From JBDTNL01 sp039933785 (GTDB lineage Bacteria; Acidobacteriota; Thermoanaerobaculia; Multivoradales; JAGPDF01), in the NCBI GenBank assembly GCA_039933785.1, contig JBDTNL010000063.1, positions 1-22,923 of the forward strand: a stretch of 22,923 nucleotides of DNA, read 5' to 3'. Below, in pieces: positions 15,503-22,923 of this stretch; position 1 is the first letter of the stretch, and each line of letters begins with the position of its first letter. Below the pieces are notes generated by a model. It ran no database searches, was not told the DNA's origin, and worked only from the letters and a program-made list of their open reading frames with translations. The translations under genes were made by a program, and so were the position numbers.

Positions 15503-17905
15503 ATGCGCAACGGATTCAGCACTTTCGCGTGGCTCGTTCTGACCCTGCTCGGACCGACGGCAACGCTCGCCGGTCAGATTCATGGCAAGGCTCTAGATCC
15601 CGACGGCGCCGTCTTGCCCGGCGTGACCGTGGCTCTCAGCAACACGGTCACCGGCTACGCCCAGCAGACGATTACCGGAGCCGACGGATCATTCCGGCTC
15701 TTCAACGTTCCCGACAATCCATATCACCTGATCGCGTCCCTCGATGGCTTTCTCGACGCCCACGCCGACGTCGAGGTTCGCGGCGCCGTGCCGGTGGAGC
15801 ACGACCTCAAGCTCGTCCCCGGTTTCACGGCCAGCACGACGGTCAAGGCCGAGAAGGAGGTTGTAGCCCTGGAGACCGACACCTCGTCGAGCCACGTGGA
15901 CATCGACCGCTCGCTCATCCAACGCTTTCCCGCAGCGGTCGCTTCGCGCGCCTTCGAGGCCATCGTGCTCTCGGCTCCGGGCTTCAGTCAGGACGAGAAC
16001 GGGCGCTACCACTTTCAAGGCGGCCACTCGCAGCAACTGATGGTCATCGACGGCCAACCGATCGGGGACCAGACCGGCGTTGCGTTCTCCAACTCGCTCA
16101 ATCCGGCGATCGCCGACACAGTGGAGATCGTGGTCGGCGGGGTGCCCGCGGAGTATGGTGAGAAGGCCTTCGGCGTCATCAACCTCACGACTCGCTCGGC
16201 GCTTGGCCACCTCGGGTTCCACGGCGATCTCGGGCTCGGCGCCAGCCGGTTTGGTACAAGCGAGGGTTCCGCGAATCTCGCTTGGGGCGCTCCCAGCCAA
16301 GGCCTGTTCGTCAGCCTGGACGGCTCTCGTTCCGACCGCTTCCTCGACCCCGTCTCGTTTGACAATTTGCACAACCACGGGGACACACTGAGGGGCTTCC
16401 TGCGCTACGACAACCTCTTCGACGGCGGCTCCGACTCCATTCGCCTGACGGGCAATCGGGGGCGAACCCACCGGGACGTCCCCAATCTACCGTCGCAGGA
16501 GGCCTCCGGTCAGAGTGAGGACGTGCACTCGGACGACTGGAATCTCAACCTGGGCTACGAGCACGTCTCGCAGCTCGGGGCAGTGTTCGAGGGCCAGGTC
16601 TACGGACGCAACAACACCCTCGACCTGTCCGGCTCGCCCGGCGACACGCCGGTCACCGCCAGCCAGCTCCGCTCGCTCGCAAACCGGGGCCTGAACGCGT
16701 CCATCTCCAGACTGGTGGGCAACAATGAGGTCAAGATCGGCCTGCAGGCCAAGCGCTTCCCGATTCGCGAGCGCTTCGCCTTCGGCATCACCGACCCGGA
16801 GCTCAACTCGCCCGGGGCCGACGACTACAACCCCAACCTCGCGCCGTTCGATCTCACCCGTGGCGGCGATCTGTTCCGCTTCAGCGGCGCGAAGACCGGA
16901 ACCTACCTCGCCGCCTACGCCCAGGACACGCTGAAGTGGCGGAGCGTGGCCGTGAATGCCGGCGTGCGCTACGACGACAATCGGCTCCTCGAGCACGAGT
17001 CCCAGCTCCAGCCCCGTATCGGCATCGCGTACTCGATCGCGCGCACGCATACGGTGCTCCGCGCCTCGTACAACCGCATGTTCATCACTCCCGAGTACGA
17101 GAACATCCTGCTCTCGTCGTCGTCGCAGGCGGCCGCTCTGGTACCGCCTCAGGTCCAGGCGGCCAACCAGCTTGGTTTCGGGCAGCTCGTCAATGTGTCC
17201 GAACGTCACGATGCCTACGAGGTCGGCCTGCAGCAGGGCGTCGGCTCGTATCTCCGTGCCGACCTGTCATATTGGAAGCGCAAGGTCGAGAACGCCGCCG
17301 ACCAGGATCAGTTCTTCAACACCGGGATCGTCTTCCCACTGAACTTCAAGTCCGGCGATCTCGAGGGCTGGAACGTCCGGCTGGATGGCGGGCCGTGGAA
17401 AGGCTTGCGGGGCTATCTCTCTCTCGGCCATGTGCATGCCTTGTACACGCCGCCGTTCGTCGGCGGACTGTTTCTCGACGCCGGGGCGCTCGACAGCCTG
17501 ACCGCCGGTCCCTTCCTGATCGATCACGACCAGGATCTGCAAGAGCAGCTCGGTCTCTTCTGGGACATTCCCCAGAGTGCTTTCTGGCTCGGCGTCACCC
17601 AACGCTACGATTCGGGTCTGGTCACCGACGCCGGAAATCTGGACGACGTCCTGGCGAGCCCCGATACGGCGTTCGCAGCGCCCTACCTCCGTTTCAACGA
17701 AGACCCTCAGCGCGTGAAGCCCCGCACGGTCTGGAGTGCCTCGCTCGGCGCTCGATTGAAGCAATACCACTTGCCGTTCGAGGTGCAAATGGATGTGCTC
17801 AACCTCACCGACGAAAAAGGCCTCTACAACTTCCAGTCCGTGTTCGGCGGAACCCATGTCATCCCGCCGCGAACCGTTGCCGGCCGGTTGAAATTCGTCT
17901 TCTAG
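15503..17905 (+). CDS. TonB-dependent receptor with N-terminal carboxypeptidase-regulatory-like domain
   Basis: An 800-residue outer-membrane receptor. The frame opens at 15440, but the ATG at 15503 is preferred: GGAGG lies 4 nt upstream (15494-15498) and a clean signal peptide (about 1-24) follows at once. Residues about 25-105 form a CarboxypepD_reg beta-sandwich (QIHGKALDPDGAVLPGVTVA, ADGSFRLFNVP). A plug spans about 130-230 (MVIDGQPIGDQTG, EIVVGGVPAEYGEKAFGVIN), and the rest is a beta-barrel ending KFVF with the terminal Phe expected for BAM assembly. It should import a substrate using TonB energy. It follows the metal-efflux genes on the same strand with no convincing promoter between, so the substrate may be a metal complex, but no substrate residues are recognisable. 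A 37-codon ORF with its own Shine-Dalgarno starts 12 nt after the stop. Confidence 0.92.
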   Translation: MRNGFSTFAWLVLTLLGPTATLAGQIHGKALDPDGAVLPGVTVALSNTVTGYAQQTITGADGSFRLFNVPDNPYHLIASLDGFLDAHADVEVRGAVPVEHDLKLVPGFTASTTVKAEKEVVALETDTSSSHVDIDRSLIQRFPAAVASRAFEAIVLSAPGFSQDENGRYHFQGGHSQQLMVIDGQPIGDQTGVAFSNSLNPAIADTVEIVVGGVPAEYGEKAFGVINLTTRSALGHLGFHGDLGLGASRFGTSEGSANLAWGAPSQGLFVSLDGSRSDRFLDPVSFDNLHNHGDTLRGFLRYDNLFDGGSDSIRLTGNRGRTHRDVPNLPSQEASGQSEDVHSDDWNLNLGYEHVSQLGAVFEGQVYGRNNTLDLSGSPGDTPVTASQLRSLANRGLNASISRLVGNNEVKIGLQAKRFPIRERFAFGITDPELNSPGADDYNPNLAPFDLTRGGDLFRFSGAKTGTYLAAYAQDTLKWRSVAVNAGVRYDDNRLLEHESQLQPRIGIAYSIARTHTVLRASYNRMFITPEYENILLSSSSQAAALVPPQVQAANQLGFGQLVNVSERHDAYEVGLQQGVGSYLRADLSYWKRKVENAADQDQFFNTGIVFPLNFKSGDLEGWNVRLDGGPWKGLRGYLSLGHVHALYTPPFVGGLFLDAGALDSLTAGPFLIDHDQDLQEQLGLFWDIPQSAFWLGVTQRYDSGLVTDAGNLDDVLASPDTAFAAPYLRFNEDPQRVKPRTVWSASLGARLKQYHLPFEVQMDVLNLTDEKGLYNFQSVFGGTHVIPPRTVAGRLKFVF

Positions 17906-17917
17906 GGAGGGTGTGTC

Positions 17918-18031
17918 ATGCGCAAGAGGCTTCTTGTCATCGCCTCCACCTGTGCAACGCTGCTCGTCTCGAGCTCCATGGCCGGACGCGGCCGAGCGGT
18001 CGATATCACCGCGGTCTTCGACCACCAGTAA
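17918..18031 (+). CDS. Short exported peptide (37 aa) downstream of the TonB-dependent receptor
   Basis: An ATG at 17918 with GGAGG exactly 7 nt upstream (17906-17910) opens a 37-codon frame ending TAA at 18031. The first 22 residues look like a Sec signal peptide: MRKR, a hydrophobic core LLVIASTCATLLVSSS, then MAG as a possible cleavage site. Only about 15 residues would remain (GRGRAVDITAVFDHQ). The start is 12 nt after the receptor stop and a GC hairpin follows 27 nt after the TAA, so it would be the last gene of the receptor transcript. I recognise no family. It could be a receptor partner, a small metal-binding or signalling peptide, or a decayed remnant. The strong Shine-Dalgarno and signal peptide argue for translation, but the length makes this tentative. 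Confidence 0.5.
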   Translation: MRKRLLVIASTCATLLVSSSMAGRGRAVDITAVFDHQ

Positions 18032-18057
18032 CGCCCGACTCCGGAATCCTCATCCCA

Positions 18058-18083
18058 CGGCCCGGGCGTCCTGCCCCGGGCCG
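18058..18083 (+). terminator. GC hairpin after the receptor/peptide genes, possible terminator
   Basis: A perfect 9-bp stem CGGCCCGGG/CCCGGGCCG with an 8-nt loop, 27 nt after the stop of the 37-codon ORF and just before a candidate promoter. There is no T-tract, so intrinsic termination is uncertain. The core also resembles the palindromic repeat family at the right end of the window, so it may be a related repeat. Confidence 0.4.
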
Positions 18084-18091
18084 CTTGCCGG

Positions 18092-18122
18092 TTGCAACAC
18101 TCGTCTCAAACGGCCGTATAAC
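18092..18122 (+). promoter_or_regulatory. Candidate sigma-70-like promoter of the amidohydrolase operon
   Basis: TTGCAA (18092-18097) and TATAAC (18117-18122) are separated by 19 bp. The -10 matches TATAAT at five of six positions and the -35 matches TTGACA at four of six; the spacing is slightly long. It lies between the GC hairpin and the first amidohydrolase gene and predicts a leader of about 90 nt. It is the most AT-rich hexamer pair nearby. Confidence 0.5.
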
Positions 18123-18216
18123 ATTCCTTCGGTTGTTTCGGTAGCTCCATTGGATCCGCCGCGCTTGCCCACACCCGGTTGGGCTCGGCACCCATTTCGA
18201 CTGTGAGGTGCGCTAG

Positions 18217-19854
18217 ATGAGCAGAAAGTTCTGGCTCGCGACGTGGAGCATCGCCTTGCTCGCCTGGCTTGCGGCGCCGCCCGCGCAGGCGGCGAAGGCC
18301 GTGCGAGTTCACGCCATCACCGGAGTCCGCATCGTGGTTGCGCCGGGCAAGATCGTGCCCGAGGGCACGGTCGTCATGCGCGACGGTCTCATCGAGGCCG
18401 CCGGATCCGGCGTCAAGGCGCCCGCCGATGCCCGTCTTTGGGACGGCAAGGGGCTGACGGTCTACGCCGGCCTCATCGATCCCTACACCGTACGAGCGAC
18501 ACCTGAACTGAAGGACGGCGACAAGGCCCCGCAGTGGGCCAACGCCAACGCGCTGGTCCGGCCCGAGCGCGACATCCTGCCGTGGGCGGGAGACGCCGCC
18601 GCCGCCAAGAAGCTCCGCGAGGCCGGCTACACCACCGCCGCGGTCTCGGCCAAGGACGGCATGTTCCGCGGCCAGGGGGCGGTGATCGACCTCGGCGACG
18701 GCAGCGCGCAGGACAATCTCTTGCGGACCGGGTTCGCGCAGACCGTGACCGTGAAGCCGCTTGGTGGCGGCCGCGACAACGACGAATACCCCGCGTCCTT
18801 GATGGGCGCCGTGGCGCTCTTTCGCCAGACGCTCTCCGACGCGGCTTGGTACAGCAAGGCGAAGAGCGCCTACGCCAAGAACCCCCGCCAGGAGCGCCTG
18901 TCGTACAACGCGGCGCTCGAGTCACTGCAGTCGGCGAGCACCGGGAGTCAGCTCGTACTCTTCGAGACTGACGACGTGCTCGACGCGCTCCGAGACGCCC
19001 ATCTCGCCCAGGAATTCAAGCTCAAGGCCGCCCTCCTCGGCAGCGGCGAGGAGTACAAGCGCCTCGACGACGTGAAGGCCACGGGCCTCGCAATCGTTCT
19101 GCCGCTCGACTTCCCCAAAGGCCCAAAGCTCAACGGCGACAAGGATCCCAACGTCGAGATCGAGGACCTGCGCCATTGGGACGCGGCGCCGGAGAACCCG
19201 AAGAAGCTGCTCGCCGCGGGCGTCGACGTGTCCTTCACCAGCTATCGTCTGGACGATCCCAAAACGATCCTGCCCAATCTCGCGACGGCCATCAAGCGTG
19301 GACTCACCGCGGATCAAGCACTCGCCGGAGTGACGACTTCCCCTGCCCGTTTCCTCGGCTTGCAGGATCGCATCGGTACCGTCGAAGCCGGCAAGTTGGC
19401 GAATCTAGTCGTCGTCGACGGCGACCTCTTCGTCGAGAAGCCCAAGATCCGCGAGGTCTGGGTCGAAGGCAATCGCTACGAAATCAAGGACTCCAAGCCG
19501 GCCGAGATCGAACCCGCCGGAACCTGGGAACTCACCGTGAAGACTGCTGACGGTCGGGACATCCCCGGCGTCCTCGAGCTCAAGGGGAAGGCCGACGCCC
19601 TCACCGGCAAGATCGCCGCCATGGGCAAGTCCGCCGAGGTCACCGCCACGGTCTCGGCCTCGAACCTCGAGATTGGGTTCGAGGGCGCGGCGTTCGGCCA
19701 GCCGGGTGCATTCACTATGACGCTCGAAATCAACGGCGACAACGCGACCGGCAGCGGCAGCTCGCCGTCGGGAGCGCTCACCGTCACCGGCTCGCGCACC
19801 ACGAAACCGTCCGCGGGGTCGACGCCCCCGGCATCCTCGGGGGTGGCACAGTGA
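18217..19854 (+). CDS. Exported amidohydrolase-family protein lacking the HxH motif, with extra C-terminal beta domain
   Basis: A 545-residue protein. The signal peptide is about 1-26 (FWLATWSIALLAWLAAPPAQA) and the ATG at 18217 has GAGG 8 nt upstream. Residues about 28-425 have the amidohydrolase composite-domain layout: an N-terminal beta part with GTVVMRDGLIEAAG, and a C-terminal part ADQALAGVTTSPARFLGL, DRIGTVEAGKLANLVVVDGDLF. Where metal-dependent members have GLIDxHxH, this one reads GLIDPYT (85-91), and no other clear metal ligands are seen, so it is probably catalytically altered or structural. Residues about 434-528 (GTWELTVKT to GALTVTGSR) form an extra beta-rich domain resembling a small lipocalin-like barrel, followed by a Ser/Thr/Pro tail. 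It is first in a three-gene operon and its TGA overlaps the next GTG. It may pair with the intact middle protein (inference). Confidence 0.85.
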   Translation: MSRKFWLATWSIALLAWLAAPPAQAAKAVRVHAITGVRIVVAPGKIVPEGTVVMRDGLIEAAGSGVKAPADARLWDGKGLTVYAGLIDPYTVRATPELKDGDKAPQWANANALVRPERDILPWAGDAAAAKKLREAGYTTAAVSAKDGMFRGQGAVIDLGDGSAQDNLLRTGFAQTVTVKPLGGGRDNDEYPASLMGAVALFRQTLSDAAWYSKAKSAYAKNPRQERLSYNAALESLQSASTGSQLVLFETDDVLDALRDAHLAQEFKLKAALLGSGEEYKRLDDVKATGLAIVLPLDFPKGPKLNGDKDPNVEIEDLRHWDAAPENPKKLLAAGVDVSFTSYRLDDPKTILPNLATAIKRGLTADQALAGVTTSPARFLGLQDRIGTVEAGKLANLVVVDGDLFVEKPKIREVWVEGNRYEIKDSKPAEIEPAGTWELTVKTADGRDIPGVLELKGKADALTGKIAAMGKSAEVTATVSASNLEIGFEGAAFGQPGAFTMTLEINGDNATGSGSSPSGALTVTGSRTTKPSAGSTPPASSGVAQ

Positions 19855-21356
19855 AACTCAACCCGTTCAAGCTCACGCTGTGCTCGCTCGTGCTCGCGGC
19901 GCCGATCCTCGCGAGCGGCGATCCTGAAGCCTGGAAGAGCACGATTCCGGACCAGCCAGCGGCGGTGGTCGTCCGCCACGCCACGATCTGGACCAGCGGG
20001 CCGCAGGGCACGATCGAAGACGGCGACATCCTCATCCAGAAGGGCAAGATCGTCACGCTCGGCAAGGGGCTCGCGGCGCCCGCGGGCGCGGTCGAGATCG
20101 ACGGCACCGGCAAGCACGTGACTCCCGGGCTGATCGACGAACACTCGCACGCTGCCATCGTCGGCGACGTCAACGAAGGCACCCACATTGTCACCGCGGA
20201 AGTCCGCATCCACGACGTGGTGAACTCCGAGTCGATCAATCTCTACCGCGAGCTCGCCGGCGGCCTAACTACCGCCAACCTGCTGCACGGCTCAGCGAAC
20301 TCGATCGGTGGCCAAAACCAGGTCATCAAGCTGCGCTGGGGCGCCGATCCCGACGGCCTGATGTTCGCCGGCGCTCCCGAGGGCATCAAGTTCGCTCTCG
20401 GCGAGAATCCCAAGCAGAGCAATTGGGGCGTCGAACGAAAGCGCTATCCGCAGACCCGCATGGGCGTCGAGCAGTCGATCCGTGAACGGTTTCTCGCCGC
20501 TCTGGACTACAAGAGGACCTGGGACGAATACAACAAGTCAGGATCTCAGAAGACCTCGGACCGCGTGCCGCCGCGGCGCGATCTGCAGCTCGACGCCATC
20601 GTCGAGATCCTCGAAGGCAAGCGGCTGGTGCATTCGCACTCCTACCGTGCCGACGAAATCCTCATGCTCATCCACCTTGCCGATGAGTTCGGCTTCAAGG
20701 TGGCGAGCTTCCAGCACGTGCTCGAGGGCTACAAGGTTGCCGACGAGCTTGCCAAGCACGGCGCCGGCGCCAGTACGTTCAGCGACTGGTGGGCGTACAA
20801 GTTCGAGGTCATCGATGCGATTCCGTACAACGGCTCGTTGATGACCCAGCGTGGCGTCAATGTGTCGTTCAACTCCGACGACAGCGAGCTCGCTCGCCGG
20901 CTCAACACCGAAGCCGCGAAGGCCGTCCGCTACGGCGGCCTGTCGGAAGTCGACGCGCTCAAGCTGGTGACCATCAACCCGGCGATACAGCTCCACATTC
21001 AAGGTCAGGTCGGGTCGCTCGAGCCCGGCAAGGACGCCGACTTCGTGATCTGGAACGGCCATCCGCTCTCGAACTACACGCGCGCCGACCAGACCTGGAT
21101 CGACGGCCGCAAGTACTTCGATCGTGCGGATGACTTGGCGCAGCGCGACCAGCTCGTCGCTGAGCGCAAGGCCTTGCTCGCCAAGTCCAAGGCATCGAAC
21201 AAGGAGAAGGACAAGGACAAGAAGTCCGACGGCGCGGAAGCCAAGAAGCCGGAGTATCTGCTCTGGAGCGACAACGAGGACACGACATGCCGCACGGAAT
21301 CGGGTCGCAACGCGCACGGCATCGACGGTCTCGACACGCAGGAGGTGTGGCAGTGA
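19851..21356 (+). CDS. Exported amidohydrolase with complete metal-ligand set (imidazolonepropionase-like)
   Basis: A 501-residue amidohydrolase starting at GTG 19851, with a GTGA overlap with the upstream gene. The signal peptide is about 1-22. All expected metal ligands are visible: H98 and H100 in GLIDEHSH, H261/H263 in LVHSHSYR, H289 in FQHVLEG, and D343 in FNSDDSE. The C-terminal TINPAIQLHIQGQVGSLEPGKDADFVIWNG is the usual closing strand. By family knowledge it hydrolyses a C-N bond, such as a cyclic imide, amide or peptide, with one or two metal ions. The location is predicted periplasmic or outside the cell and the substrate is unknown. A Lys/Asp-rich low-complexity stretch (about 445-465) precedes a Cys-containing C-terminal tail. 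It is the only one of the three tandem members with an intact HxH site. Confidence 0.9.
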   Translation: MKLNPFKLTLCSLVLAAPILASGDPEAWKSTIPDQPAAVVVRHATIWTSGPQGTIEDGDILIQKGKIVTLGKGLAAPAGAVEIDGTGKHVTPGLIDEHSHAAIVGDVNEGTHIVTAEVRIHDVVNSESINLYRELAGGLTTANLLHGSANSIGGQNQVIKLRWGADPDGLMFAGAPEGIKFALGENPKQSNWGVERKRYPQTRMGVEQSIRERFLAALDYKRTWDEYNKSGSQKTSDRVPPRRDLQLDAIVEILEGKRLVHSHSYRADEILMLIHLADEFGFKVASFQHVLEGYKVADELAKHGAGASTFSDWWAYKFEVIDAIPYNGSLMTQRGVNVSFNSDDSELARRLNTEAAKAVRYGGLSEVDALKLVTINPAIQLHIQGQVGSLEPGKDADFVIWNGHPLSNYTRADQTWIDGRKYFDRADDLAQRDQLVAERKALLAKSKASNKEKDKDKKSDGAEAKKPEYLLWSDNEDTTCRTESGRNAHGIDGLDTQEVWQ

Positions 21357-22666
21357 AGACTCTGAAAGCCATCGCGCTGGGTGCGCTGCTGCTGTCCGCG
21401 GCCTCCGACTTGCGGGCCGCCGACGAGATCTCGGGCTCCTTCGCCCTCGTCGGCGCCACCGTCCACACCGTCTCGGGACCCAATATCGAGAACGGCGTCG
21501 TCCTGGTGCAGGGCGGCAAGATCACCGCCGTCGGCGCCTCGGTCTCGGTTCCTAGCGGCGTCAAGACGATCAACCTCGCCGGCAAGCATCTCTACCCGGG
21601 CTTTGTACATCCAGGAACTCCGCTCGGCCTAAGTGAGATCAGCAGCGTCCGCGGCACCGACGACACCACCGAGGTCGGTGACAATAACGCCAACATCCGG
21701 GCCGAAGTGGCGGTCAATTCCGACTCTCTGCTCATTCCCGCGGCGGTCGCCGGCGGTGTCCTCACCGCCCACGTCGTCCCGTCGGGCGGCATTGTGAGCG
21801 GCACCTCCGCCGTGATCACCCTCAAGGGCTGGAACTGGCAGGACATGACGCTTGCGGCGCCGGTCGGCATGCACTTGACCTATCCCAGGATCGCGATCGC
21901 TCAGCGGCGGCGCCGCACACCGTCGGACGAGGATTTTCAGAAGCAGAAGGAAAAGGCCCTCAAGGCGCTGCAGGACATCTTCGATTCAGCGCGCGCCTAC
22001 AAGACGGCGCGTGAGGCGGCAGACAGCGGCGGCGGCCCGAGAGTCGAGCTCAACCTCCAATTCGAAGCGATGATCCCACTCCTCGACGGTCGGATGCCGC
22101 TCTTCCTGCACGCCGACGAGCAGACTCAAATCGAGAGCGCGCTCGACTGGGTGAAGAAGGAGAAGCTCACCCAGGTGATCCTGGAATCGAGCGAGGACGC
22201 GCAATATGTCGCCGAGCGCTTGGCGAAAGAAAGAATCCCCGTCATCCTCGACGGCGTCCTCGCCATGCCCAATCGTCGCGGCGAGCCCTACGACGCCGCC
22301 TATGCCGCTGCCGCCACGCTCAACGCCGCGGGCGTCAAGGTCGCGATCAGCGATGGCGGCGGCGATGCTTCGAATGCCCGTAACCTTCCATTCCACGCCG
22401 CTATGGCCGCGGCTTTCGGACTGCCAAAGGACGTTGCCCTGCGCTCCGTCACGCTAACCCCCGCCGAGATCCTCGGCGTGGCGGCCCACGTGGGCTCGAT
22501 CGACGTCGGCAAGGACGCCACCTTCTTCGTCAGCGACGGCGATCCTCTCGAGGCCCGCACCCACATCGAGCGGGTGTGGATCGGCGGCACCGACATCGAT
22601 CTGACCAAGAACCATCAATGGGAGCTCTACCAGAAGTACAAGAACCGGCCGCTGCCGGCGAAGTAG
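21353..22666 (+). CDS. Exported amidohydrolase-family protein with degenerate metal site
   Basis: A 437-residue protein starting at GTG 21353, which overlaps the upstream stop as GTGA and has GGAGG 7 nt upstream (21341-21345). The signal peptide is about 1-23 (KTLKAIALGALLLSAASDLRA). It has the amidohydrolase frame (VLVQGGKITAVG, KHLYPGFVHPGTPLG, and TPAEILGVAAHVGSIDVGKDATFFVSDGDPLE), but the HxH of GxxDxHxH is replaced by GFVHPGTPLG. H253 (FLHADE) and D334 (ISDGGG) remain. PSGGIVSGTSAVI resembles the family that commonly sits next to an intact amidohydrolase in Acidobacteriota and Bacteroidota genomes (recalled, not checked). Likely a partner of the middle gene's product, or an enzyme with altered metal use. 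It is the last gene before the repeat array. Confidence 0.88.
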   Translation: MKTLKAIALGALLLSAASDLRAADEISGSFALVGATVHTVSGPNIENGVVLVQGGKITAVGASVSVPSGVKTINLAGKHLYPGFVHPGTPLGLSEISSVRGTDDTTEVGDNNANIRAEVAVNSDSLLIPAAVAGGVLTAHVVPSGGIVSGTSAVITLKGWNWQDMTLAAPVGMHLTYPRIAIAQRRRRTPSDEDFQKQKEKALKALQDIFDSARAYKTAREAADSGGGPRVELNLQFEAMIPLLDGRMPLFLHADEQTQIESALDWVKKEKLTQVILESSEDAQYVAERLAKERIPVILDGVLAMPNRRGEPYDAAYAAAATLNAAGVKVAISDGGGDASNARNLPFHAAMAAAFGLPKDVALRSVTLTPAEILGVAAHVGSIDVGKDATFFVSDGDPLEARTHIERVWIGGTDIDLTKNHQWELYQKYKNRPLPAK

Positions 22667-22684
22667 GTATCACGCTCGGATCCC

Positions 22685-22731
22685 GCCCAGGGCGTTGCCC
22701 TGGGCTCGAACTGGATCGCCCCTGACGGGGC
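22685..22731 (+). repeat. Palindromic double-hairpin repeat, copy 1
   Basis: Hairpin A has a perfect 9-bp stem GCCCAGGGC/GCCCTGGGC with a GTT loop (22685-22705). A 12-nt linker follows, then hairpin B with stem GCCCC/GGGGC and loop TGAC. With flanking bases (22683-22732) it matches copy 3 exactly over 50 bp. It starts 18 nt after the last amidohydrolase stop and may also act as that operon's terminator or mRNA 3'-end stabiliser. Confidence 0.85.
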
Positions 22732-22758
22732 TGGGCGTACAACCCGCGTTTTGTCTTC

Positions 22759-22804
22759 GCCCCGGAGGGGCAGACCAACCGGAGCCCGGGGCAACGCCCC
22801 GGGC
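22759..22804 (-). repeat. Palindromic double-hairpin repeat, copy 2 (inverted, diverged)
   Basis: On the minus strand it reads hairpin A with stem GCCCGGGGC/GCCCCGGGC and loop GTT, a 12-nt linker, and hairpin B GCCCC/GGGGC with loop TCC. The order and lengths match copies 1 and 3, but in opposite orientation. The fifth stem base pair is G-C here and A-T in the other copies, a compensatory change that keeps the hairpin. Confidence 0.8.
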
Positions 22805-22870
22805 GGGGTTCATCGGCGGGGCGACGGCCACGCAATCTCGATCGCCCGGGCGGCGGCGCGGCACCCATCC

Positions 22871-22917
22871 GCCCAGGGCGTTGCCCTGGGCTCGAACTGG
22901 ATCGCCCCTGACGGGGC
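22871..22917 (+). repeat. Palindromic double-hairpin repeat, copy 3
   Basis: Identical to copy 1 over 50 bp (22869-22918), 186 bp away in the same orientation. The array may continue past the right edge. No ORF with coding features is seen in 22667-22923; open frames here arise from the repeat's low stop density. Confidence 0.85.
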
Positions 22918-22923
22918 TATGAA

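Noticed and set aside
22667..22923. Open frames in the right-end intergenic region, including one running to the edge
   Set aside because: They are translations of the palindromic repeat array, which has few stop codons in any frame. No start signal or coding pattern is present.

Overview
The window is GC-rich, densely packed bacterial DNA. A TonB-dependent receptor with an N-terminal carboxypeptidase-regulatory domain, a three-gene run of secreted amidohydrolases and GC-rich palindromic intergenic repeats suggest an Acidobacteriota-like environmental bacterium (Thermoanaerobaculia or Holophagae type). That placement is inference from gene content; there is no rRNA or other marker to settle it.

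Left part (1-7245, minus strand): a tightly spaced housekeeping unit reads leftward in the order rimO, ribF, two tandem thioredoxins, an M24 Xaa-Pro-type aminopeptidase, a HerA/DUF87-type ATPase, and the 5' part of a quinone oxidoreductase gene that runs off the left edge. Gaps are 7-76 nt and several Shine-Dalgarno sites overlap the upstream stop codon. A 123-bp divergent region (7246-7368) separates rimO from a MocR-type (GntR plus aminotransferase) regulator on the plus strand.

Middle part (8937-18031, plus strand): a probable heavy-metal homeostasis unit. It contains a small secreted His/Cys protein, a TolC/CusC-type outer-membrane factor, a CusB-type lipoprotein adaptor, a CusA/CzcA-type RND pump, a second small His/Cys protein paralogous to the first, a TonB-dependent receptor, and a 37-codon ORF encoding a signal peptide plus a roughly 15-residue tail. 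A GC hairpin follows. The pump genes are coupled by ATGA overlaps. The two paralogous CPAC proteins bracketing the pump, and the tiny exported peptide next to the receptor, are the most novel items here.

Right part (18092-22666, plus strand): a candidate promoter, then three translationally coupled (GTGA) exported amidohydrolase-family genes. Only the middle one keeps the metal-binding HxH motif. The outer two lack it, and the first carries an extra C-terminal beta-rich domain. The window ends in an intergenic array with three copies (+, -, +) of a 46-47-nt double-hairpin palindromic repeat that shows a compensatory base-pair change. Apart from this 257-bp tail, no gene-free stretch exceeds about 190 bp. 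I saw no tRNA, rRNA, CRISPR array or transposase.
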